A DNA stretch of 64,000 bases from Streptomyces sp. 11x1 (GTDB lineage: Bacteria > Actinomycetota > Actinomycetes > Streptomycetales > Streptomycetaceae). Below the pieces are notes generated by a model. The model ran no database searches and was not told the DNA's origin. It worked only from the letters and a program-made list of their open reading frames with translations. The DNA lies in the NCBI RefSeq assembly GCF_032598905.1, contig NZ_CP122458.1:1178001-1242000 (forward strand), given 5' to 3'. Positions 16,869-25,638 of the stretch are shown in pieces (the stretch's first letter is position 1; each line of letters begins with the position of its first letter). The position numbers and the translations under genes are program-made.

Positions 16869-18140
16869 TCAGCCCGCCTGGTCGGACGCCGCCAGCTGCT
16901 CGACCGCCGCGTCGACCGTGACCGATCCGCTCAGCAGTTGCTGAGACAGCCGCCCCATCAGGTCTACGGTCCTGGACGGCAGGGCCACGTGCAGGGCGGG
17001 CTTGCCACGGTCGATCTCGGACACGATGGTGGCGACCGCCGGGCCGGCGCTCGAGACGTCCACGGTGCGGTCGGCCGCGATGGCGCCCGCGTCGGCGTGG
17101 AACGACTTCAGTGCGTCGGCCGAGGTCAGGGAGCGCACCAGGTCGGCGGCGGCCTCGGGGTCCTTGGTCCGCTTCGCGACGGCGTAGCCGATGCCGCCGT
17201 CGTAGGGAAGGCTCGGCCTGGCGCCGGCCGTGACGATCGGCGACTTCATGACGCCTACATCGTCGGGGCCGAGGAATTCGGCGAAGTCCTTCCAGTGCCC
17301 GATGTCCGACATCAACCCGATGACGTGGGCGGCCTTGTTGGACTGGAACACCGCGAACGCGTCGTTGAACATCGCCGTCGAGTTCGCCCCGTCGTTGTTC
17401 AGGCCTTTGGCGTCGGCCTCTTTCCAGAGCGAGAAGACCCGCTTGACCGCCGGTGAAGACCAGTCTCGTTCGCCGGCGATCCAGTCGTCGTACTCCGTGG
17501 GCGACAGGACGCCCGAGCCGAGCCCGGACAGGAAGAACTGGATGCCGATGCCTTCCTTGTTGCCCTGCGCGAAGCATCTGGCACCGGTCGCCTCGTTGAT
17601 GGTCCGGCAGTTGGCGACGAACTCGTCCCAGCTGGTGGCCGGCTGCTCCGGGTCCAGCCCTGCCTTCCGGTAGAGCGACTTGTTGTAGTAGATCGGGTGG
17701 CCTTGCAAGGTCACCGGAGCGGCGTAGGTCTTGCTGTCCTTGGTGAAGGCCTCCCACCCGGCCAGCCGCTTCTTGTCGTCACGCACGTACTCGTCCAACG
17801 GCAGCAGGGAGTCCGCGCGGTCACGGATCTGCCCGCCGCCGTTGAAGAGCATGACGTCCGGCCCCTTGCCGGCTTGGATGGCGGCCCCGAGCAGGGTGTA
17901 GTACTGCTCGAACGGCTGCGCGACGAACTCGACCGTCACGCCGGGGTGTTGCTCGGCGAAGTCGGCCTTGGCCTTCTTGACGTAGGTGGACGCTGCGGCA
18001 TCGCCGGACTTCCAGTCCCAGACGACGAGCTTGCCCTTCGAACCACCGGACGCCGCATCCGGGTCGGCGGCGCTTCCGCAGCCGGCCAAGACAACGAGCC
18101 CGGCAACCGGGATCGCCGACCACAGTGTTCGCTGCTTCAT
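16869..18140 (-). CDS. Sugar ABC transporter substrate-binding lipoprotein
   Basis: 423 residues from the ATG at 18140. A lipoprotein signal with lipobox VVLAGC anchors it outside the membrane. The rest is a CUT1-type binding protein (SBP_bac_1): KLVVWDWKSGDAAASTYVKK at the start, PDVMLFNGGGQ, a substrate-cleft segment GHPIYYNKSLYRKAGLDP, and the family block DDWIAGERDW. It delivers sugar to the two permeases below. The divergent GntR regulator and the direct repeats in the shared promoter region suggest repression lifted by substrate. Confidence 0.92.
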   Translation of the reverse strand: MKQRTLWSAIPVAGLVVLAGCGSAADPDAASGGSKGKLVVWDWKSGDAAASTYVKKAKADFAEQHPGVTVEFVAQPFEQYYTLLGAAIQAGKGPDVMLFNGGGQIRDRADSLLPLDEYVRDDKKRLAGWEAFTKDSKTYAAPVTLQGHPIYYNKSLYRKAGLDPEQPATSWDEFVANCRTINEATGARCFAQGNKEGIGIQFFLSGLGSGVLSPTEYDDWIAGERDWSSPAVKRVFSLWKEADAKGLNNDGANSTAMFNDAFAVFQSNKAAHVIGLMSDIGHWKDFAEFLGPDDVGVMKSPIVTAGARPSLPYDGGIGYAVAKRTKDPEAAADLVRSLTSADALKSFHADAGAIAADRTVDVSSAGPAVATIVSEIDRGKPALHVALPSRTVDLMGRLSQQLLSGSVTVDAAVEQLAASDQAG

Positions 18141-18199
18141 TGCTGCCCCGCTCTCCTGAGGTGGCCGGCTGTCCGGCAATTGAGGTTGAGGAGGAACGC

Positions 18200-18240
18200 A
18201 ACTCGTATGACGTATGTAACTCGTATGACGTATGACGTCA
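18200..18240. promoter_or_regulatory. Tandem operator-like repeats in divergent promoter
   Basis: Two identical 17-bp repeats, AACTCGTATGACGTATG, at 18200-18216 and 18218-18234, followed by the palindrome TGACGTCA at 18233-18240. They lie between the binding-protein start (18140) and the GntR gene (18300), the expected place for the regulator's operator. That the GntR protein binds here is inference. Confidence 0.65.
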
Positions 18241-18299
18241 ACAGATATGCCGTATAGTTGGCGAGCATCCGTGGTACGGCACGGCCCCCGGGGGGTGTC

Positions 18300-19070
18300 A
18301 TGACGGCAGTACCGCAGTCATCCGCAGAGGCCTCCGAGGCCCCCGCCTGGAGCCGGCGCCCGGCGAACCTTGCCGCCGCCGTCACGGCTGAGCTGGTGGA
18401 GCGGATCGTCAGTGGAGTCCATCCGTCCGGTTCGCCGCTCCCCCCCGAGCCCGTGCTCTGCGCGACCTTCTCGGTCAGCCGCACCGTGGTCCGCGAGGCG
18501 GTGAAGATCCTTCAGGAGAAGGGGCTGGTGCAGGTCCGCCAGGGCGCCGGCACGATGGTCACCCCGCCGGCGATGTGGAACATGCTCGACGAGTTGGTCC
18601 TCGGCGCAACCATCGCCGAGGACGAGAGCCTGGCCATCCTCGACCACCTCGTCGCGACCCGCCGCGTGCTGGAGTCCGACATGGCCAACGTCACCGCCCG
18701 CCTGGCGAACGCCGAGGTGATCGACCGGCTGCGCAGACTGGTGGAGCGGATGGACGAGCTCGTCGACGACCCCGATTCGTACCACGAAGAGGACCGGGCC
18801 TTCCACGACACCGTCATGCAGGCGTCGGGGAACCGCATCGGCCGTGCCGTGGTCCGTTCGCTGGAGCGGCAGGTCATCAACTCCGCCCGTTACACGGGCC
18901 GAACCGGCCGCGCCTTCTGCGTCGCGTCCAACCACGGCCATCGGCGCATCTACGAGCGGATCGCCGCGCACGACCCCAAGGGTGCGGCCGAGGCGATGTT
19001 CACCCACATCACCGAGGCGTGGGTGGTACGCCGCAGCGGGCCGGGCGAGCCGACCTGGCTGCGGCGTTAG
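18300..19070 (+). CDS. GntR-family (FadR subfamily) transcriptional regulator
   Basis: 256 residues from ATG 18300; a TTG 42 bp upstream in frame is less likely. The winged helix spans about 15-80, with PLPPEPVLCATFSVSRTVVR and KILQEKGLVQVRQGAGT. The all-helical FCD ligand domain (about 95-235) has metal-ligand-type residues in EEDRAFHDTVMQASGN (Asp and His), then SNHGHRRIYERIAAHDP and a last His in MFTHITEAW. FadR-type regulators of sugar-acid genes bind acids such as galactonate or gluconate through this metal site, which fits the divergent transporter and dehydratase operon. The likely effector is a sugar acid (inference). Confidence 0.92.
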   Translation: MTAVPQSSAEASEAPAWSRRPANLAAAVTAELVERIVSGVHPSGSPLPPEPVLCATFSVSRTVVREAVKILQEKGLVQVRQGAGTMVTPPAMWNMLDELVLGATIAEDESLAILDHLVATRRVLESDMANVTARLANAEVIDRLRRLVERMDELVDDPDSYHEEDRAFHDTVMQASGNRIGRAVVRSLERQVINSARYTGRTGRAFCVASNHGHRRIYERIAAHDPKGAAEAMFTHITEAWVVRRSGPGEPTWLRR

Positions 19071-19121
19071 GGCCCTTCTGATGGATCTCCGTGGCCGCGG
19101 AGATCCATCAGAAGGGCCCTA
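19068..19121. terminator. Very long hairpin between convergent genes
   Basis: A perfect 24-bp stem (19068-19091 with 19098-19121) and a six-base loop, beginning in the stop codon of the GntR gene. It sits between that gene and the convergent beta-helix gene, so it can stop transcripts from both sides. Confidence 0.88.
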
Positions 19122-19177
19122 CAGGCGAGCCCCGCTCGCGGCTTACGGGTCCTGCCGCGAGCGAGACCGAGCGTGCG

Positions 19178-21553
19178 CTATCGCAGTGCCCACTGCTGGT
19201 TGGTGCCGCCGTTGCAGGACCAGAGGATGATCCTGGTGCCGCCCGCGGTGCCGCCGGCGTTGGCGTCGAGGCACAGTCCGGAGTGGACGCCGGTGATGGT
19301 GCCGTTGGGGTTGACGTTCCACTGCTGGTTGTTCTGGCCGTTGCAGTCCCAGACGATGACGGCGGTGCCGTTGGTGGTGCCGCGTCCGCTGGCGTCGAGG
19401 CACTTGTCGCCGCGGACGGTCAGTTGTTTGCCGGCGGTGTAGGTCCAGGTCTGGCCCGCTGCGTCGGTGCAGTCCTGGAGTTGGGTCTGGGTGCCGTTGG
19501 TGGTGCCGGCGCCGGGGACGGTCAGGCAGCGGCCGGACTGCACGCCCACGATCTGCTGACCCGTGGGCGGTGGGGTCGTGCCCTGCGGTCCGGCGGACGC
19601 CATCACGTCCTGGGCACCTGAAGGCCAGTTGCCGTTGGTGACCGTGACATTGCCGGACACCACGTTGCCGCGGTCCCCGTTGGTGATGTTCGTGCTGCCG
19701 TTGGTCGACCAGTTGTTGGTGACGGTCCAGTTCCCCATGTTCTCGCCACCCCAGTAGTTGGCCGTCGCCCACGTACCGGTGTTCGAGAAGACGTTGTTGG
19801 TGGCCGTGTAGTACTTCGAACCCTCGTCGAAGTACACCCCGAAGTAGCCGTTGGTCCGCAGGCAGTGGTTCCGGCTGATCTGCGCGCCCGGGTTCCATCC
19901 GAGCGTGTAGATGCAGCCGCCGTCGTTCATCTGCTGCATGACATCGTGGATGTAGTTGCCGATGAGCCGGTTGTCGGACGCGGTGGTCGGCGTCGTGTAG
20001 CGCGGCTGGTAGTTGTACAGGCCGCGGCCCGCGTAGTGGTTGCTGCCGCCCGCGTCGTTGGCGCCCCAGCCGTACCCGATCGACATGCCGGAGTACGGCA
20101 TGTTGTAGACCTCGTTCTGGGCGACTGTGCTGCCCGTGACGTACGTGGTCAGGACGGAGACGATGCCCCGGTAGTCCGCCCCGAGGTCGTGGATGCGGTT
20201 GTTGCTGATCGTGATGTCCCTGTTGACCATGCGCTGGTCGCCGGGGTGGTGGGCGTCGGCGCGCACGCCGCCCACGAGGATGCCGCCGGCTGAGCTCCGG
20301 GCGATCTCCGACCTGGTCACCGTGATGTCGGCGGCGCCCAGGCCGACGCCGCTTGCGTGCGCGCCTGCGTCGTTGCCGATACCGATGGCCGTCTGGCCCA
20401 GGTTGACGAACCGGGAATCGCTGAAGGTGATGGTGTTGGCGGCCGAGATCTGCACGGCGGCCGGCATCTGCTGCCAGTGCGGCCGGGCGGCCTCGAACTG
20501 CGTGCAGCCGTTGTGGCAGGAGTCGAAGCTCGGCCAGCTCCAGTTGCCGGCGATGTACGCGCCGGTCTGCTGGTCCACGTAACCCTGGTTGCTGCTGGGG
20601 CCCAGCCAGCTCGTACCGGTGAAGGTGATCCCGCTGAACGTGAGGTGGTGCGCCGGCTCGCTGTACGTGCCCCCGAGGTTCACCAGCGACTGGAGCGTCG
20701 GCAGTTCCACACTGACGGTGCTCATGTTCTGCCCGGCCAGGGGGATGTAGTACAGGGATCTGGTCGTGGGGTTGAGATACCACTCGCCGGGCGCGTCCAG
20801 GAATTCGTATGCGTTGGACAGGTAGAACGGACCGGCCCGGTGCGGCCGCATGAGGGTGTCGTAGCCGAAGTTGTTGTTGTTCCACGCAGGCTGCTGCATC
20901 GTGATGAAGTTCCCGCTGATGCTCTGCACCGGCGAGTACCGGTCGGTGAAGGAGTTGACGCCTTCCACCTCGATCCGGCTCTGGTTCGCCAGGTTGTTCA
21001 GATAGCTCAACGCACCGCTGGAGAACCTCATTCCGGTGCCGGAGGGTGTGAAGTCCGCCCTGTTGGCCTGCGTGCGGGCCCGGGTGGCGACGGCGCCGTC
21101 GACGTAGAGCTGGCGGGTATCGAGGCCGGCAGGGATGTCGGCCTTCCAGATGTTCTTGCCGGCGTCGGCCACCGTCCAGCCGGTGACCGCCCGGGCACCG
21201 GTGATCACCGGACGCGCCGACGGGGCGGCCTGCCACACGACCCTGTGGCCGCCCGAGCCGGAGTCCTCCGCCGTCAGGCGTAAGGGTTGGGCCAGCCGGT
21301 ACACACCGTCGGCCAACTGCACCACGATGTCGTCCGACATGGCGTCGTTGAGCGATCGCACCGCCGCCTGCGCGGCTGTCAGTGAGCACGGCTGCGCGCT
21401 GGAACAGTCGGTGCCGGTGCCGGACGGCGAGGCGTACACAGTGCGGGGAGCCGCGGATGCGGGCGCGGGGAACGCCAGTACGGCGGTCGCGGTCAAACCG
21501 GCTGTGGCGGCTCCGGCCAGCAGCCGCCTTCGTAGCGTGAGAGTGGTGAACAC
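19178..21553 (-). CDS. Secreted parallel beta-helix glycosidase (GH141-like) with RICIN lectin
   Basis: 791 residues. Signal peptide (about 1-34, ending PASAAP), then TVYASPSGTGTDCSSAQPCS, QLADGVYRLAQPLRLTAEDS and LYVDGAVATRARTQANRADF. This N-terminal layout is shared by GH141-type and related right-handed beta-helix enzymes (fucosidase or xylanase activity). Beta-helix coils follow to about residue 650 (ITFSDSRFVN, ITISNNRIHDLG, NRLIGNYIHDV), with Asp and His residues clustered in DVMQQMNDGGCIY. The RICIN lectin occupies about 667-791 and is identical at DNA level to that of the GH54 gene. The GTG at 21553 follows AAGGAG. It is probably the last gene of the 27.1-19.2 kb operon. The GH141 assignment is tentative. 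Confidence 0.75.
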   Translation of the reverse strand: MFTTLTLRRRLLAGAATAGLTATAVLAFPAPASAAPRTVYASPSGTGTDCSSAQPCSLTAAQAAVRSLNDAMSDDIVVQLADGVYRLAQPLRLTAEDSGSGGHRVVWQAAPSARPVITGARAVTGWTVADAGKNIWKADIPAGLDTRQLYVDGAVATRARTQANRADFTPSGTGMRFSSGALSYLNNLANQSRIEVEGVNSFTDRYSPVQSISGNFITMQQPAWNNNNFGYDTLMRPHRAGPFYLSNAYEFLDAPGEWYLNPTTRSLYYIPLAGQNMSTVSVELPTLQSLVNLGGTYSEPAHHLTFSGITFTGTSWLGPSSNQGYVDQQTGAYIAGNWSWPSFDSCHNGCTQFEAARPHWQQMPAAVQISAANTITFSDSRFVNLGQTAIGIGNDAGAHASGVGLGAADITVTRSEIARSSAGGILVGGVRADAHHPGDQRMVNRDITISNNRIHDLGADYRGIVSVLTTYVTGSTVAQNEVYNMPYSGMSIGYGWGANDAGGSNHYAGRGLYNYQPRYTTPTTASDNRLIGNYIHDVMQQMNDGGCIYTLGWNPGAQISRNHCLRTNGYFGVYFDEGSKYYTATNNVFSNTGTWATANYWGGENMGNWTVTNNWSTNGSTNITNGDRGNVVSGNVTVTNGNWPSGAQDVMASAGPQGTTPPPTGQQIVGVQSGRCLTVPGAGTTNGTQTQLQDCTDAAGQTWTYTAGKQLTVRGDKCLDASGRGTTNGTAVIVWDCNGQNNQQWNVNPNGTITGVHSGLCLDANAGGTAGGTRIILWSCNGGTNQQWALR
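19190..19551 (-). repeat. 362-bp lectin cassette, inverted copy A
   Basis: This stretch encodes nearly the whole RICIN domain of the beta-helix protein. It is identical, base for base by my reading, to 31479-31840 on the opposite strand. Identity ends abruptly at both sides, inside coding sequence. Confidence 0.93.
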
Positions 21554-21615
21554 GTTTTCTCCTTATGGCGGTTCCCGGGCCGAAGGGGATGACGACAGGA
21601 GCGACCCCATCCCCA

Positions 21616-22494
21616 TCACCCGGTCGAGGGAGCGTTTTCCAGTCCGCGGAGGACAGTTCGGAGGTAGGACAGCCCGTCACGGGCGAGGGTGTCCTGCGAC
21701 GGGGCGAGCGGCCGCCAGATCGAGGCCGCGGTGGCGATGGCCTCGTTCTGCGCGGTGAACGACTCGATGCACACCGCGCCGCCGTAACCGGTCGTGGCCA
21801 GGCCGGCGAGGAAGCGTGGCCAGTCGAAGTGGTCGGCGCCCGGGGCGCCGCGGTCGGTGCCGCTGACCTGGACGTGCTTGATGTGCGGGCCGGCCGTGAC
21901 GAGCGCCTCGTAGGGGTCGGCCTCCTCGATGTTCATGTGATAGGTGTCGATCATGAGACCGACGTTCGCGGGCAGGCCGTCGATCAGTTGCACCGCCTGC
22001 TCGACCGTGTTGACGACGCTCGTCTCATAGCGGTTGAGGGCCTCCACGCCGATGCTCACGCCCCGCTCCCCCGCGTGGTCGGCCACGGGCCGCAGGGCGC
22101 GGCGGACATCCGCGTAGCAGGCCGCGCGCTCAGGTGGTGACATGCGCCAGGTCCGCCCCACCGCGGCGTAGACCGGGCCGCCGACACAGGGCGCGCCGAC
22201 GGCCACCGCACCGTCCACACACGTTTTCAGGTACGCCACGGTGGAGGCGACATCCTCCGGCGGAGCGTTCACGAGGTCACGTCCGGGCGAGGTGACCGCA
22301 CAGACGCCGACCGCGCGCAGGCCGTACGCCGCCAGCAGGTCCCGGGTGCGGGCCGGGTCCCAGTCGCCGGGTCGCTCGATCGGCAGCTCGACCGCGTCGA
22401 AACCGAACGCGGCGATCCGCGGCACCAGTTCGGCCAAGGCCTCGTCGTCGACCGGCGAGGCCCAGACCCACGGGTTGACACCGATGCTGTACAC
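21616..22494 (-). CDS. Sugar phosphate isomerase/epimerase family TIM barrel (AP_endonuc_2)
   Basis: 292 residues, cytoplasmic. The fold is the xylose-isomerase-like barrel: MYSIGVNPWVWASPVDDEAL, FGFDAVELPIERPGDWDP, VSIGVEALNRYETSVVNTVE (metal-binding Glu), VGLMIDTYHMNIEE (Asp and His), KHVQVSGTDRGAPGADHFDW (His) and AVCIESF (Glu). These are the metal ligands of D-psicose/D-tagatose 3-epimerases; relatives also act on 3-keto-glycosides and inositol derivatives. It starts 4 bp after the stop of the ribose-type binding protein gene, so it most likely processes the imported sugar. The exact substrate cannot be read from sequence. Confidence 0.85.
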   Translation of the reverse strand: MYSIGVNPWVWASPVDDEALAELVPRIAAFGFDAVELPIERPGDWDPARTRDLLAAYGLRAVGVCAVTSPGRDLVNAPPEDVASTVAYLKTCVDGAVAVGAPCVGGPVYAAVGRTWRMSPPERAACYADVRRALRPVADHAGERGVSIGVEALNRYETSVVNTVEQAVQLIDGLPANVGLMIDTYHMNIEEADPYEALVTAGPHIKHVQVSGTDRGAPGADHFDWPRFLAGLATTGYGGAVCIESFTAQNEAIATAASIWRPLAPSQDTLARDGLSYLRTVLRGLENAPSTG

Positions 22495-22498
22495 CGGG

Positions 22499-23683
22499 CT
22501 ACTTCCAGCGCTTGGGGTAGCCGGGCAGGTCGGTGCAGCCGCACATCGCGTAGTGCAGCGGCGGCATGGCGGGGTCGACGTACTCGTCCAGGTTGTCCTG
22601 GGTGATGGTCGGCTGTGGCAGCTTCCACGGGTTCGGCACCTGCTCGCCGTCGAGGATCTTCAGCGCGGCGATGATCGGGGTGCGCCACTGGTAGGTCGGG
22701 TAGGTCGGGGCGATCGCCGTGAGCTTCCTGTCCTTCCACAGCTTCAGGAAGTCGAGCTGGTCCTCGCCGTTGATCGGCGGCACGGGCTTGCCGGCGTCCT
22801 CGAACGCCTCGACCGCCGCGCCCGCGACCGCCCCCGCGTCCATCCAGACGCCGTCGATCGTGCCGTACCGCTGGATGTAGTCGTTGACGATCTTCTTGGT
22901 CCTGGCCGGGTCGCCGTCGGTGAACTCGACGCCGACGACGTCGACGCCCGCCTTGTCGAAGGCGACCTTCGCCGCGGACCAACGGGTCTCCAGCACGTCG
23001 ACGCCGGGCAGGATGCGCAGCGCGAGCACCTTGCCACCCCGCTTCATCTTCTGGGTGACGAACTCCGCCGCGACGTGGCCGAATCCGTAGCCGCCGATGG
23101 GGTTGATGAATGTCACCGGGCAGGTCGTGTCGACGCCGCGGTCGAAGACGATGACCGGCAGGCCCTTCTGGCAGGCGGCCTCCACGGCCGGGGTGAGCGT
23201 CGCGGTGGTGTTCGGCGAGACGATGAGCGCGTGGCAGCCCTTGCCGAGCAGGTCGTTGATGTCGGCGATCTGCTTCTGGTCCTTGCCCTCGGCATCGACG
23301 TGGACGAACTCGGCGATCCGGCCGCGGTGCGTGTCGACCTCGGCCTGCATGGTCTTGAAACCGACCTGGCGCCACGGGTTGTTCAGCCCCGCGTTGGAGA
23401 AGCAGATCTTGTACGGTCCGGGCTTCTTGAACTTCGCGGTCCGCACCATCTCCGGGTCGAGCGCCTGCTCCCAGGGCTTGCCGGCCGGTCCGGTGGGCCT
23501 GGAGTCCAGGAGTGCGAGCTGCTTGTCGTAGTCGGCGCGCACGAAGAACTTCGACTGCTTCCCGGTGCCCGACCCGGTGCCCGCGGAGGGCGAACCCGAT
23601 GCGCCGGTGGTGGGCTCGTCGGTGGCGCAGCCGGCCAGCACCAGTAAGGTGCTGACGGCCAGCACCGTCATGGAATGCCTCAC
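22499..23683 (-). CDS. Ribose-type sugar ABC transporter substrate-binding lipoprotein
   Basis: 394 residues. Lipobox LLVLAGC near residue 19, a Gly/Ser/Thr linker, then the periplasmic-binding fold of the RbsB/XylF class (Peripla_BP_4): KICFSNAGLNNPWRQVGFKT, LLGKGCHALIVSPNTTATLT, PVIVFDRGVDTTCPVTF and GVWMDAGAVAGAAVEAFEDA. It catches a monosaccharide, or possibly furanose, outside the cell and passes it to the two permeases that follow it in the operon order. The next gene, an isomerase, starts 4 bp downstream. Confidence 0.92.
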   Translation of the reverse strand: MRHSMTVLAVSTLLVLAGCATDEPTTGASGSPSAGTGSGTGKQSKFFVRADYDKQLALLDSRPTGPAGKPWEQALDPEMVRTAKFKKPGPYKICFSNAGLNNPWRQVGFKTMQAEVDTHRGRIAEFVHVDAEGKDQKQIADINDLLGKGCHALIVSPNTTATLTPAVEAACQKGLPVIVFDRGVDTTCPVTFINPIGGYGFGHVAAEFVTQKMKRGGKVLALRILPGVDVLETRWSAAKVAFDKAGVDVVGVEFTDGDPARTKKIVNDYIQRYGTIDGVWMDAGAVAGAAVEAFEDAGKPVPPINGEDQLDFLKLWKDRKLTAIAPTYPTYQWRTPIIAALKILDGEQVPNPWKLPQPTITQDNLDEYVDPAMPPLHYAMCGCTDLPGYPKRWK

Positions 23684-23693
23684 TGAATCCCCT

Positions 23694-24665
23694 TTATCCG
23701 GACCGGAAACGGAAGGACGCCGCCGCCACGGCGAACAGGATGATCGCGCCCTGGACGGTCGGTTCGAGGGCGCCGGAGACGCCGTAGAAGTTCATGAGCG
23801 TGAAGAGCGTCTCGAGGGTCAGCGCGCCCAGCATCGCGCCGACGACCGAACCTCGGCCCCCGCCCAGAGCGACACCGCCGAGGACCGCCGCGGTGATCGC
23901 GCCGAACTCGAGGCCGGCACCGGCCTGGAACGACACTCCGCTGTACCCGCCGATGAGGACCGCCGCGAGCGTGGCGGCGAGCCCGCTGAGGACGAACGCC
24001 AGGGTCTTGGCGCGCCACACGCGCACGCCGCTCAGCTCGGCGGTCCGCGGGTTGCCCCCGACGGCGACCAGGGTGCGGCCGAAGTCCGAACGCGTCAGCA
24101 CCAGCGCCGCGGCGGCCGCCACCAGCAGGACGACCAAGGCGTACGGTATCCGGCCCAGCGCGGGCACATCCTCGAACGCCGACCGGCCGAGCCGGCGGAA
24201 CCCTTCGGAGAGGCCGCCCTTCGGGGCACCGTCGGACCACAGGTACACGGCACCGACGAGGATCAGGAACATCCCGAGGGTCGTGATGAACGACGGCACC
24301 CGCAGCCACGTGGTGACGAGGCCGTTGACGAGGCCGACGGCGATGCCGAACGCGAGCAGGAGTACCACGACGGGCCAGCCGGCCGATGGATCACCGTCGA
24401 TCAGCCGGGCGGCGACGACCACCTGCGCGGTGACCAGAGAGCCGACGGACAGATCCAACTCGCCGGAGACGATCACGAAGTACTGGCCGGCGGCGAGCAG
24501 CACGACCGGCGCGGAGCGGCCGAGGAACGACATCAGCGACGGCGGCGAGAGGAAGTCCGGCTGGCGGGCGGTCAGCAGAACCAGCAACACCGCCAGGATC
24601 ACGATGATCGGTGCGAGACTGCCGGAGCGGAACTCAAGGAGCCTCAGTGGGCGCGCGATCCGCAT
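23694..24665 (-). CDS. Ribose-type ABC transporter permease (RbsC-like), second copy
   Basis: 323 residues with eight to ten predicted membrane helices. Family motifs include the early VVSGELDLSVGSLVTAQVVV, a middle VALLVAAAAALVLTRSDFGR-like segment, VGGNPRTAELSGVRVWRAKT, and near the end AITAAVLGGVALGGGRGSVV. It is a BPD_transp_2 importer subunit of the CUT2 class. Two different permease genes in one CUT2 operon suggest a heterodimeric channel, as in YtfT/YjfF galactofuranose uptake. It starts 2 bp after the previous permease stop. Confidence 0.92.
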   Translation of the reverse strand: MRIARPLRLLEFRSGSLAPIIVILAVLLVLLTARQPDFLSPPSLMSFLGRSAPVVLLAAGQYFVIVSGELDLSVGSLVTAQVVVAARLIDGDPSAGWPVVVLLLAFGIAVGLVNGLVTTWLRVPSFITTLGMFLILVGAVYLWSDGAPKGGLSEGFRRLGRSAFEDVPALGRIPYALVVLLVAAAAALVLTRSDFGRTLVAVGGNPRTAELSGVRVWRAKTLAFVLSGLAATLAAVLIGGYSGVSFQAGAGLEFGAITAAVLGGVALGGGRGSVVGAMLGALTLETLFTLMNFYGVSGALEPTVQGAIILFAVAAASFRFRSG

Positions 24666-24666
24666 G

Positions 24667-25638
24667 TCATGACGCCTTTCGCATCGCCCGGCGGGCGTAG
24701 ACGGCGACCGCCGCGATGATGATCACGCCACGGATCACCTGCTTGAAGAACACGTCGACCTCGAGCTGGTTGAAGATGGCGTCGATGCTCGCGAGCAGCA
24801 GCACGCCGCCGACCGTGCCGGCCACGCCGCCGCGCCCGCCGGCCAGGGCGGTGCCGCCGAGCACCACCGCGGCGATCGACTCCAGGTCGTACAGTCCCTC
24901 GGTGCCGACCCTCGGTGCGCCGGCGCCGAGGCGACTGGCGAGGTAGACCCCGGCGAGGCCGGCGCAGAGGGCGCACAGCACATGGGCGGTGACGAGGACC
25001 CGGCCGCCCCGCACGCCGGAGAGCCGGGCGACCTCCGGGTCACCGCCCACGGCGATCAGGTGATGGCCGAAGCGGGTGCGCGCCAGCACGAACCAGGCCG
25101 CGGCGGCGACGGCGAGCAGCAGCAGGAACGACAGGGGCACCGGGCCGAGGCGCTGGTACCCCAGGCCCTGCACCAGGGCCGGTGCGGTCTTGCCGGCCGG
25201 GCCGTCGTATCCGTTGTCGAGATATCCCTTCAACAGCAGTCCGACGCCGACGGTCGCGATGAAGGGGTTGATCCGCGCCGCGGTGACGAGCAGGCCGTTG
25301 ACGAGGCCGATCGTGGCGCTGACGGCGAGCGTCAGGCCGATCGCCGGCAGCAGCGCACCGTCGTCACCGGCCATGGTCTCGGCGGCGACGAGGGTGCTCA
25401 GGCTCACCACGTACGCCACGGACAGATCCAGCGAGCCCCCGACGACGACCAGCGTCTGGCCGACCGCGACGAGGCCCAGACCGGCGGCGACGTGCAGCAG
25501 GCTCACTGTCGTCGGCACGCTGAACAGCCGGCCGCCGTCGACCGTGACGACGATCCAGCCGATCGCCAGGGTGAGGACCAGCGCGACGAACACGCCGGGC
25601 GGGGTCCGCCGGGTCGGCAGGGACAACGCGCGGCTCAT
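24667..25638 (-). CDS. Ribose-type ABC transporter permease (RbsC-like), first copy
   Basis: 323 residues from the ATG at 25638, which overlaps the stop of the ATPase gene by 4 bp (ATGA); the frame is open further upstream but only as a shadow of the ATPase. Motifs match its partner: VVVGGSLDLSVAYVVSLSTL, RTRFGHHLIAVGGDPEVARL, and ESIAAVVLGGTALAGGRGGV. It is the partner subunit of the permease at 23694-24665. Confidence 0.92.
   Translation of the reverse strand: MSRALSLPTRRTPPGVFVALVLTLAIGWIVVTVDGGRLFSVPTTVSLLHVAAGLGLVAVGQTLVVVGGSLDLSVAYVVSLSTLVAAETMAGDDGALLPAIGLTLAVSATIGLVNGLLVTAARINPFIATVGVGLLLKGYLDNGYDGPAGKTAPALVQGLGYQRLGPVPLSFLLLLAVAAAAWFVLARTRFGHHLIAVGGDPEVARLSGVRGGRVLVTAHVLCALCAGLAGVYLASRLGAGAPRVGTEGLYDLESIAAVVLGGTALAGGRGGVAGTVGGVLLLASIDAIFNQLEVDVFFKQVIRGVIIIAAVAVYARRAMRKAS

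Noticed and set aside
19143..21680. Long minus-strand frame overlapping the beta-helix gene
   Set aside because: Same strand but a different frame; Arg/His/Gln-rich low-complexity product, whereas the 19178-21553 frame has a signal peptide and domains.
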